The position numbers and the translations under genes were made by a program. Shown piece after piece: positions 41,899 to 51,700 of a stretch of 60,000 nucleotides of DNA. The notes under the pieces are model-generated. The model was not told where the DNA came from, did not search any database, and was given only the letters and a program-made list of their open reading frames with translations. Within the stretch, counting starts at the first letter, position 1; every line of letters starts with the position of its first letter. The DNA is from Takakia lepidozioides (lineage: Eukaryota; Streptophyta; Takakiopsida; Takakiales; Takakiaceae): the NCBI GenBank assembly GCA_030704615.1, contig CM060732.1:18478001-18538000 (forward strand). Direction: 5' to 3'.

Positions 41899-43935
41899 AT
41901 GTTCACTTGTTCGTATCAGAACTTTGTCCATCCCTTCCCGGTCTTTTCTCTTGGCACCCCATCCGAAAACAACCCAAGTACATCAGGCGGGAGCCGTGGG
42001 CGAGACGCCGCCCCCACGGTACCGGACGACGATGATGATGACAGTGACAGTGACAGTGACAACAACAATGAGCATGGAATTAACCAGGAGGATGTGCAAG
42101 CCATGAAGGATCTCTTAATGCATCATGTGGGCGCTGATGCATCCCATGAAGAAGGAACCCGGCCAATCGATGATCCTGAAATGGCCCCCTCAAATGACAT
42201 GGAGAGGGAGGTGAGAACTCCCTTGTACGAATGGGCGAAAGTGAGTCGACTTTGAACAATCTTACTTTTGCTCAATCCAAATTCGATTTGGCATAAATAA
42301 TGTTGGGATGTCTGCCATAATGCGAACTATTGTAGACTATATCCTTGCTCCACACTTGAAACCCAAGATGCCACGGTTGCGGAAAGAGGTGCGTAAAGTC
42401 TTGGACTCTGTGGGGATGGGCTATAAGATTTTTCATGCATGTCCATGTGATTAAACCGTATACTACGGAGAGGATTCGCATCTCACCAAGTTCCCAAAGT
42501 GCAAGAAAGACCGATATCGGGATGATGTCCAAGGGAAAAAAGTACCACGCAAGGTATAAGCGTCATCCCCCCTCGCCTGGAGATTATTATTTTTATTCTT
42601 CTCAATGTATGTAAAGTGTATTCCACAAAGTTTAGGGTTTAGAGAGTAGTACTCATGCAAGATCTGATTGTGGTTTTGGAAGGAGTGAGTGAGGAGTGGA
42701 AGGAGCGACGTTCGGTTTTGACCATTCACACCCGAATGAGGGAGAAGCTGCATAAAGGGAAATGCATAATGGTGTTGTATTATGTGTGCTAATGGGATGA
42801 TTACATGTGGGGGACGTGGGGTATTTCATCCTAGAAAATGCATTACTTTCCGATCATTCCGCGATTGAGGGCACAGTACCGAAGCCCCGAATTGGCCAGA
42901 CTCATGAGATGGCACGCCTCGCAGAGCCCCCCGGAAAAGGTGTGCGGGCCACAAGATTCACAAGCATGGAGGCATATTGAAGAGATGTGGCCTTTTCTCT
43001 TGGAGGACCCACGACATGTCCACCTCGGTTTCTCCTCGGATGGGGTCAACCCATTCTCTGTCTAGTCATGTAGTCATTCCACTTGGCCGGTGACCATGGT
43101 GAATTACAACATCCCTCCATATATTTCAATTAAAAAATACCATATCATGTTGGCTGCCATTGTGCCAGGTGAGCGTACTCAATTCATGTTTGTTATTGCC
43201 TTAGACTTTACATTAAACTTCTGATCTCTGACGCAATTCGGATGCAAGATTGATGAGTGACATAATCATGGAGTAAGACGTGTAATTCATTTTGTAGTAT
43301 AATTTGCATATTGGTGGAGCATTGAAACAATGATGTGAATGTCTCATAGGGAAAAAACAAGTGGCAAACATGGACACGTACTTGCGACCTCTTGTTGATG
43401 AACTTAAGGAGCTATGGAGGGGGGGTCCGGAAATTGGATGCTTCACTTGACCCTATGGCCGGACAATCTTTTCAGATGATAGACATCTTGCTTTGGACAA
43501 TGCATGATTATCCAGGTATATTATGTTCCCCATGAACAACCCGCGTACATTCACTTGTCAATGCCGGATAATATCGATGAGGATTAGGATTTGATTGAAG
43601 TAGTGGCGACAGTCTTGTGCACCGTAGTGGGGTAGATGGCATTATGGGCCATGCACATGACAACTTTTTTTTTTTGCTAATATGGCGGGATGTGTAGTAC
43701 AGGACTAACTGTTTGCTCGGGGCTAAGCACCAAAGGGTACCATGCATGCTTGCATTGTGGCGATGATCTTGATGCACATAGCTCCCGCCATCTTCACAAG
43801 ATGGTGTATCCCAACTACCGCAAATTTCTTCCTATGAGCCATCGATGGAGAAGAAGAGAGAAACACTTGTTTGATGGCAAAGAGGAAGTACGTCCCCCCC
43901 CTATGACACCGTCCGGGCAATTTTGGGAGGACTGA
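41899..43935 (+). pseudogene. CACTA transposase, TNP2 family (Transposase_21), broken
   Basis: Pieces in the correct order for TNP2: an acidic DDDDDDSDSDSD N-terminus and VRTPLYEWAKVSRL (41899-42255); RKVLDSVGMGYKIFHACPCD and KCKKDRYRDD (about 42390-42550); after a GT-AG intron FPIIPRLRAQYRSPELARLM, RWHASQSPPEKVCG, WRHIEEMWPFLLEDPRHVHL, GFSSDGVNPF (42838-43062); STWPVTMVNYNIPPYISIKK and IMLAAIVPG; after another intron MDTYLRPLVDELKELW (43371-43420), LLWTMHDYPG; then YHACLHCGDDLDAHSSRHLH and KMVYPNYRKFLPMSHRWRR (43733-43860). Stops (TGA in the CPxxC region, TAG at 43063) and a shift near 43430 disable it. The C-terminal catalytic part after 43935 is missing. Confidence 0.88.
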
Positions 43936-44085
43936 TGGAAGGAGGCCCATGCGGGCACAGACGGTGAAGTGGACGTGCTCGATGCATGCATGTGATATTG
44001 CACATTTGGTATGCGTTGCATTGTCACTTTCACTCCCTCTCTCTGTCCCTCTCTGTCCATCTCTCCCTCTCTTCTGTCTTGCTCT

Positions 44086-44175
44086 CTTTTAAGCTCCCGA
44101 TGAGATAAATTCAAGTCAGATGGTGGGTTCATGTGCAACATATGTCCAACACCAGATATCCTAAGTTAATAGACT
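44086..44175 (+). repeat. Fragment shared with 45640-45742
   Basis: Both read CTCTCTTTTAAGCT(C/A)CCGA..., then GTCAGATGGTGGGTTCA and CACCAGATATCCTAAGTTAA, and diverge after GACTC. At 44176 a LINE-B fragment starts at exactly that point, at 45743 a LINE 3' end continues, so LINE-B inserted into a copy of this repeat. Confidence 0.7.
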
Positions 44176-44872
44176 CTATATCTTGGAAACAGGACTGCCC
44201 TGTCAAACAGGCTAAGCCCTGGCAGAAGAGAGTAGAAGAGATTCTCAAGGATCTACATCTGGACCCACAAAGTCTTGACCTTGCTGGATAAACCTGACTT
44301 AGAGAGTGTAGTGTCCAAAGCCATGTCTGTTACCAGAAAATTGTCCGATGAAAATGAAGTTAGGAAGAAAACTTCCGGGCTGAACCTGTTTCCAGTCTGT
44401 GACATGGGGGAGGACATCATGGATGCGCCCAAGGGTCTATCCCACTCTTGGCATCAGACTGAAATTTAAACTCAGGGTAGGAAGCCTACCTTTGAACAGT
44501 AAACAGAAGCAGAGAGGAAATGGAGAGTGCAATTGCCCGTTGTGTGGGCAACCTGAAGACAATATTCATTTTCTGATGTCCGAGGTTCTCTCACCAAAGA
44601 GACGCTCTCTTCAAATCTATCAAGGGAATTATGCATGTACCTCTGTTTACTAACTTTGAAAGTCTCGAGGCTGAGCCAAAAGCCCAGCCCCTTCTGAGGC
44701 CTAGTTTTTGGGCAACTCACACACAACAGATTGATGCTTATGTGAAGGGATTTCTAGAGGATATCTGGAAAACCCGGATTAACTCTATATGTGAAGGTAA
44801 GTCTTACTACCAACGTCAGCCCCTGACAGAGATAGGATCTGTCCCTTTTGTTTCCCCAAGAGAGGGGGCAAC
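44176..44872 (+). repeat. LINE-B fragment: post-RT region and zinc-finger C-terminus
   Basis: Begins like 37845 and continues further: [19 protein letters not shown] (zinc-finger-type CPLC...H), then [54 protein letters not shown]. It matches the end of LINE-B at 49.75-50.15 kb and supplies about 300 bases that the RPL18-intron copy lacks. Several shifts. Ends before a poly-G tract (44890-44908). Confidence 0.85.
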
Positions 44873-45639
44873 AAAGAAAAAAAAAATGTGGGGGGGGGGG
44901 GGGGGGAGTGACTGAGCAGCAGCAGCTCCTCAGTCCCCCCCCCCAGCTTCTTTTCTTTCTTTTCTTTGTAACCCCCTGATGTCTCCCTCTCTCTCCCTCT
45001 CTCTCCCTCTGGAAACTGGGTTTATGGAATTGTTGTTCCAACTTCCATCCTTGAAAAAAATTGAAAAATTGGGTTGCAGGGAATTTATATGTTTTTCATC
45101 TAGAATACATTCTTTTTTTCCCAAGTGAGACATTTCTTCATTAATACCTGTGAGGTTTTGCTTCATCCGGACATCAACCCGGAATATACCGATTGCAAAA
45201 CTCCCGTCATTTTTTATTTTTTTTCAATCCAACCTGGATGAAACACACGATGTTTTTCATCTTCCGCGAATAAGAAACGGACAACGTCCGACGGGCGTAT
45301 GGGCTGGCGGATGTTTTTCATCCTAAGAAGGATGAATGACGAGCCGGACAGGGTGAAAGCCCTGCGCAACCCTAATGTCTTTCTTTTTGCGCTGCGAGAG
45401 TGCGCGCGATGGCCGCTTGGAGGTGGCGATGGTGCTCTTGCTGCAGATACCATGAGCTACCAATCCCTGGAGTGTTTAAGGCTCTTGTGAGCGCCGGCTC
45501 TGCAGGCTCTTTAAGGCGATGGCGGTGGCTTAGAGATGAGGGAAGATTCACTATCTCATTTGTCTATTTTTTTGCTGCACAAGGGAACAAAAGCAGTGAT
45601 GGCGGAGGTACCACCCTCTCTCTCCCTAGATCTCTTCTG
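44873..45639. other. Low-complexity and intergenic sequence
   Basis: A-run then poly-G of about 18 (44890), CTCTCC-rich stretch (44985-45010), GGATGTTTTTCATC motifs at 45250-45330. No gene recognised. Confidence 0.5.
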
Positions 45640-45890
45640 TGCTGCTCTCTTTTAAGCTACCGACGAGATAAAATTCAAGGTCAGATGGTGGGTTCAGCTG
45701 CAACATATATCCAACACCAGATATCCTAAGTTAATCGACTCTGGGTGTTGCGTTATGCTTTACGGCTCTCTAGGAGGTTATTTTTTCTCCTTTGTATCCC
45801 CCCATTTTGTAACTCCCGGACGATTTATGTCCATATGATATAAAGTTTCATGAGGCCCCCGTCCCTCTAAATAAAAATTCCCTGAAAGCA
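45640..45890 (+). repeat. L1-type LINE 3' end
   Basis: GGAGGTTATTTTTTCTCC, CCATTTTGTAACTCCCGG, then GATATAAAGTTTCATGAGGC, CCCCGTCCCTCTAAATAAAA: typical plant L1 3' end. The left part is shared with 44086-44175. Confidence 0.6.
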
Positions 45891-46285
45891 CTGAGAGCAT
45901 CCCCACCCTTCTCACTGAAATGAGGCAGCTACCGTGTGAGCAGAACCCGTGAGCACGCTCACGCTTTGCGTGGTAAACGTGAGCAAAATCCCTTAAGCGT
46001 GAGCAAATTAGTGAAGTGGAGTCTACAACCGAGGGGAAAAGATGGCCTATTGCCATGGACGCAAACTCCTCTCCATCGGACCGAAAACAGACAGCCTACA
46101 TGACGACAATGTAGTACGAATGTGCGATGAAAAGCTGCCGGATGAATGAATATGTGATGAATGAAAAAAAAAAAAAGGATGAACGTTGGATGAGTGTGGG
46201 ATGAAACATTGGCCTGATGAGTGAACCATGGATGACTGCAACAACATCTATCCTTACCGATCAGCATGTGCGTAACGAAACATGC

Positions 46286-47110
46286 ATTAAGCTGTCATCA
46301 ACGCTAGCTTAATTCGCAGCCCTTGTCAGCACATGACAATTCTACCCATGAAAGAAAGAAATAACTCCCCAGGAAAAAACCTTACCCATAAGCATTTATG
46401 TGCAGGGAAGCAAGCATTAAGGTGGCGTCAACGCCACCTTAATTCCGAGTAGGGGCACATGACATTTCAACACAGGGAAATAAAGCATTAGTGGTAAGCA
46501 TGTGTGTGCAGGGGTTGGGGATTGAGGTGTCGTCAACGCCATCTTAATTCCTAGCCCCTGTTGGCACATGAGAATTCAATCCAACAGAACAAATTAAAAC
46601 AAAAACCCAAAAATGTATGTGTTGTTGAGTTTAAATAAGTGTACTTTAACTTGGCAGAAGCTTAATTCCAGCCCAGAAGACCATCCAGATTAAGGTGTCG
46701 TCAACGACACCTTAATCTGGCACATTTGGGAAAAAAAATAAAAATAAAAATAAAAATCTGATTTTTTTTTGGGTTCCTGCTTTTTTGTTTTTTAATATCC
46801 TTCTGCTTAGAGGGTGGAGATTAAGCTGGCATCAATGCCATCTTAATCCAGACCCAGACAGACAGACATGGGTTTCTGCTTTTCTGTTTGTCAATTTCTT
46901 TGTGCTTAGAGGGGTGGAGATTAAGCTGGCGTCAACGCCATCTTAATCCAGACCTAGACAGATAGGTAGATAGACAGACAGGTACACAGACAGACACACA
47001 CACACACACACACAAATAGACGGTAGGACTTTAGTGGTTGTTTCTTTTCTGTTTTTCAATCCTTGAGCTTAGAGGGGTGGAGATTAAGCTGGCGTCAACA
47101 TCATCTTAAT
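46286..47110. repeat. Array of seven 28-bp palindromes
   Basis: At 46286-46313, 46416-46443, 46521-46548, 46689-46716, 46820-46847, 46920-46947 and 47083-47110, each exactly 28 bp with 13-bp arms about a CA centre. The second is perfect: ATTAAGGTGGCGT / ACGCCACCTTAAT. The fourth is perfect with matched changes on both arms (GTGTCGT / ACGACAC), extends to 36 bp (46685-46720), and the fifth has GGCAT / ATGCC. Spacing 100-168 bp. The outer bases ATTAA and TTAAT are almost invariant. Confidence 0.9.
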
Positions 47111-47230
47111 CCAGACCCAGACAGGTAGCCATTACCATTGCCATGACTCTCTGTGATGTGGTCGAGCAAATTCACTCAGTGGAGATGGAACATAGGATGC
47201 AACATAGGAAGGTCACAGAAAGGGGTGCGA

Positions 47231-47580
47231 CCGATCATGGTCACTTTCATTAGCCGAGTCAATGTATGTGCCAACCTTGGATACCTGGGGAAGGGCAAGC
47301 AAGTCCATGCTCATCTCATTCAAAAAGCAGGAATTGCATCATGCATCAGACAATATCACATTTATTCCACTTATTTCTGCTTGCAGTCATGTGGGACTAC
47401 TGGTCATGGTGGAGGTTCTTGGCCGCCCGGGGATATTGGATGAGGCAGGTGATTTGATTGTCAAACTACCAATGGACCCAAGCATGTTGGTGTAGGGAGC
47501 CTTGCTTCGTACCTGCAGACTTCATGGCAAAGTGGGGTTAGCACAACGTTGTGCATAAAGCCTTTCTAGAAAAGCATCCA
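47231..47580 (+). pseudogene. PPR (PCMP-type) gene fragment
   Basis: Frames read VTFISRVNVCANLGYLGKGK, QVHAHLIQKAGI, then ITFIPLISACSHVGLL, LGRPGILDEAGDLIVKLPMD, and after a stop GALLRTCRLHGKVGLAQ. This is the usual order of the last PPR motifs and E region of plant PCMP proteins, with deletions and shifts. No start, no DYW domain. Lies inside the MULE-like element, so captured and not expressed as a working protein. Confidence 0.8.
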
Positions 47581-48710
47581 CAGGATGCCACAGCTTATGT
47601 GCACACTTTCCAAGTCATGATTCCTACTCAACACATAAGTATTTCTGCCAACAAAAACCATTGCGTCCCATGGGTATAAAAGCTGATGCGCCGAGAAGGA
47701 ATCCTCTTGTGAGATTGCTACAGACGAAACCTGTTGGCCATCGTACATGGAAAGCAGCATCGCCCCTTCTCTCCTCCAAAGCAATTTCTTCCCTCTTCAA
47801 GCCTTTTACCTTCCTTACGCGATAAGCGGATTGGAATCGACATTTTACATTTATCCACTCTACTTTCATTATCATATCACATTCATCCATCATTCATCCA
47901 CTCACCAATCTTATTGCCAAGCCTTAGTCATACTCCAAGAATACTAAGCTCCCATTTTCGAGATTTAAGCCCCGCGGCAATAGGGCTTCTAGGAGTCGAC
48001 GCACCGCGGTAATAGGCCCAACCCTAAATTCTAATTTTGAGGAATGTGAGCAGAATTCTACTCACATTATTTTCTGCTCACGGGTTCTGCTCACGGAATA
48101 GCAATCCCCCACTGAAATGGCCCCTCTACGTCCGCTTTGAAGAGGTTGGTTCATGACTCTCGAAAGGTGTGTGAAGGGGTCGGCTGCTCGTAGCCACACC
48201 CTTGCCCCTCGTTACGCCCTTGTATCCAATGTCCCCGCCTTGCTGGTGTTCCCAGCGACGTTCTCATACACTCTGACATGCTTCTCATAAGCTTCTCATA
48301 CGTGCCAGCACGCTCGGACATATCCATGGTCGGGAGGACTTGGTTGAGGGATGGGTTCAGGACGCTGAATATCGTGCATGTATTCAGTGAAAGAGAGGCG
48401 GTTCAGTGTCCGCCCTTAACGAAGTGGCAAGGGTGTGGTACAAGGGTGTGGTACGTTTGGAGGCAAATTACATCTATACGAGAAGTACAGGGGTGCAGGG
48501 GTCCATAGAGGCGTAGAGTGGGGATGCTCTGAGAGGCTCTTATTTACGCTAGCTCCGGCTGGCGTCGTATATATCTAACTTGGGCAGGCGTCGTCTCTCT
48601 GACATTATTCATCCATATTTAAACGACATTCCTCCACATTTCCGGATAAGGCTCTTGGGAACCGAAGTATGTAGTGTTGCGGGTCTCTTGAGGACGAGGG
48701 AAGGAAGAAG

Positions 48711-51700
48711 ATGGCAGCGATTGCAGGGGCAGGATCCATGGTGGCATTGACATCCGCTTCTGGAATAGGAGCATCTGCACAGGGCTCTGGCTTCCAGGAA
48801 TTCACAGGACTTGCGGGGTTCAAGCCATTCGGTGCTTCTTTGGGGCAATCTCCTCTCCTGCAAAGTGAGTGAGTTCTCCTTCTCTATCTTTTGACTTTTT
48901 TCTCGAAAGAGAGCCAAAAACATGGCTTTCGATTTCCTTGTGCTTTATTCTGGGAAATGGGAGCATCTACACTTGGTTTGTGCAGATCAGCTCGCAGTCT
49001 GGTGTTGGGAAGTCTAATTTCCAGGTGATTCGTGCAGTTGCCGCAAGTGGACCACTGAGGATAGAAGCGAGCGAGCCAACCCGGAGAGAGACCATCAAGA
49101 AACGCCATCAGCGTCTTAGGAAAAAGGTGAAATGCTAATGTCAGGTGGCTTAGTGGCTTGGCTTTGTGTGGGGTTCCTGTTGAGAGCGGGAGATTTTACG
49201 AATTGTGTCGTCTTTCTAGCACATAGCAATGTCATGGATCAGGTCTTGCTGAGATATGCTAGGCAGCATACCTGTAGGACTGCACAATGACACGGTCATG
49301 TAGACCCTTCAGTTTTGGCTGTGGAGTTGTCCCACCCTATCCAGCCTCTCCACAATCACAAATAATAATTATTACTTGCCTTGTGCCTGCCCTCCGGCAG
49401 TGGAGGGTCCAACAAGAAAATGCTGAGTGGGCAAGTGGGTGGGCGGTCTTTTATGGGAAAGCTGAATGGGACCAGCGAGAGGCCACGTTTGGCAGTGTTT
49501 CGCTCCAACCAACATTTGTACGCTCAAGTTATTGATGACACCAAGCAACACACTCTGGCTCATGCTTCCACCCTCACCAAAGCCGTCAAGGAAGAGTTGG
49601 AGTTTACTGCTGCCCCTACCATTGTAAGTAACTCACTCTTTATTGTTCATACTGTGGGTTCATCACACCCTGTATCACATTCTAGAAAGATTGTACTCAT
49701 AAGATGTTGTTTGCCGTAGCCTTGTGGCCATTGACCCCGCGCCCAGTTTGAGCGGGAACAAAAGGGACAGAACCTACCTCTGTCAGGGGCTGACGTTGGT
49801 AGTAAGACTTACCTTCATATATAGAATTAATCCGGGTTTTCCAGATATCCTCTAGAAATCCCTTCACACAAGCATCAATCTGCTGTGTGTGATTTGCCCA
49901 AAAACTAGGCCTCAGGAGGGCCTGGGCTTTTGGCTCAGCCTCGAGACTTTCAAAGTTTATAAACAGGGGTATAGGCACAATTCCCTTGATAGATTTGAAG
50001 AGAGCGTCTCTTTGGTGAGAGAACCCCGGACAGTGTATCAGAAAATGAATACTGTCTTCAGATTGCCCACACAACGGGCAATTGCACTCTCCCTTTCCTC
50101 TCTGCTTCTGTTTGCTGTTCAAAGGTAGGCTTCCTGCCCTGAGTTTAAATTTCAGTCTAGTGCCGAGAGTGGGTAGACCCTTGAGAGGGGAGAGAGTACA
50201 TCCTTGAGCTACACCTTGGTCTATGTCAAAGAAGTTGGACTTCTGTCCGTTAACAGTGACACAGCTTTTGGTGTGAGCATACACGTTGTGGACAACTCTC
50301 CACATCTTTCCCTTGATCCCACAAGACCAGAGGCGGAACCATAGGCCATCTCTCCACACTGTGTCATAAGCCTTTTTGACATCCAGGAAAAAAACATAAG
50401 TGGGTTTCCCTTCTTTTTTCCTTCCCTGGATAATCTGGCTTAGAGTGAAGATATGATCCACACAGCCCCTGTTTCGCTGAAAGCCAGCTTGGCCTTCGTG
50501 GAAACAACCTCTAGACTCTAGATCAACCTCGAGACGAGTACTTATAACTCTGCAGAATGTCTTGCCAACAGCATTGAGGAGCGTGATGCCACGGTAGTTC
50601 CCCGGTTCTTCTCTGTCACCCTTCTTGTATAGATTGACAATGACCCCCTGTCGCCAGCGAAAGGGGATCATTTCAGTCTTCCAGATAAGGTTAAAGAGGA
50701 GAACTAGGGCCTTTATCATGGGATCGCCACCGTGCTTGATAAGCTCGTTGACAATAACATTTCAATCTCATTGGACCACCAATTAACAGCTCTACCGCAG
50801 ACAATTAGTTTCCTCCCAATGATCTTGTCAGCCACGGAGGAGACGAAACTCTCCCAAGAGTCCACTGCTCTTTCGACTTCATTTCTTGCGTTGTCAGAGC
50901 GAGAGTGAAGTTCTTGGAGCGATTGGACAAAATGAGGGAGAGCCTCTTGCAAGGCCTGGACGTACTCAGCCTTGACCTCCTCATTATGGAATTTTTCTAT
51001 GCGCCACTTCCGAATCGAACGTTTCACAGATCTCTTGGTGTTGGGAAAACACCTTTTGATCTCAGTCCAAACCAGGAAGTGGTCAGAGGTACCAATATCA
51101 GTTCTGTCGATCAACACATTGGCACACTGGGGGAACAAATTTTTGTCCATTATGATATAGTCCACAATGGAACGTTCCCCAGTTTGGGATTTCTCACGAG
51201 TCCACTGCACTTGGTCACCTCTTGTCCTGTTATTCAAGGTCAAAAGCTGAAGCTCTTCCAGACAGTTAATTAACCATCTGCCATTAGAATTCAGCTTGTC
51301 CTCACCAAAAGGCCCAATGATATCGTCCTGATGGAGCCCTTTGCCCACCCAGGCATTGAAGTCACCCAATAGCACCACCTGACCTTTGGCAAGGAACGAA
51401 GCACAGTCCAGTTTACATCTTCGAAGGCTTTGTCTGTGTCAGCACTAAGGGTCCCCTCTGTGGGCATGTAAACACAACCCACAAAGAGGTCCTTCGTACT
51501 CATGCCGCCCTTCAGATTCAGTTTTAGCCAGATACTATGCTCGTACCTCAAACTCTTGTTGATAATTTCACAATTGTCAAACAAGAAATCACGGACAAAG
51601 AATCCAACCCCTTTTTGACCGCGTTTGGCAGAGGCTGCCTTGCGAGTACACATCTTACTTGCCCATTTATAACCATTGACATCTCCAACCAGTTTATCCG

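Larger units (their letters stand above)
37625..44165 (+). mobile_element. CACTA (En/Spm-type) DNA transposon, decayed, spanning a SET-domain gene and TNP2
   Basis: The left end CACTACAAGGAATAGG at 37625 is a classic CACTA terminus, cutting into gypsy copy 2. Inward lie GC-rich motif clusters (37650-37730, 38640-38880), a SET-domain gene (39590-40890), an AT-rich conserved segment (40970-41395) and a TNP2-family transposase (41899-43935), all on the plus strand. A LINE fragment interrupts it at 37845-38193. No matching right end was found and the gypsy sequence does not resume, so the right limit is the last TNP2-associated sequence before another LINE fragment. That the SET gene belongs to the element rests on position and orientation only. 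Confidence 0.7.
45923..48109. mobile_element. Pack-MULE-like element with captured PPR fragment
   Basis: Bounded by a 10-bp direct repeat CACTGAAATG (45913-45922 and 48110-48119; 9 bp if ACTGAAATG), the size made by Mutator-like elements. The ends are inverted: the left carries GAGCAGAACCCGTGAGCA at 45938-45955 and the right its complement TGCTCACGGGTTCTGCTC at 48075-48092, with imperfect outer bases. Inside lie seven 28-bp palindromes, an (AC)n run near 46995 and a PPR gene fragment, but no transposase. A captured gene fragment in a non-autonomous MULE defines a Pack-MULE. Confidence 0.7.
45895..48529. mobile_element. Small inverted-repeat element (ends GAGCATCCCCAC), split by a Pack-MULE-like insertion
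   Basis: GAGCATCCCCAC at 45895-45906 and its exact complement GTGGGGATGCTC at 48518-48529. Flanking TGA on both sides may be a 3-bp duplication. Without the inner insertion (45923-48109 and one copy of its duplication) the element would be about 440 bp, with no coding sequence, as expected of a MITE. Only 12 bp of terminal match limits confidence. Confidence 0.55.

Noticed and set aside
46286-47110. CRISPR-like array
   Set aside because: Palindromes are degenerate, spacing is uneven, spacers are repeated sequence, and the context is a plant transposon.
47153-47495. Active PPR gene
   Set aside because: Stops, shifts and missing motifs; enclosed in a MULE-like element.
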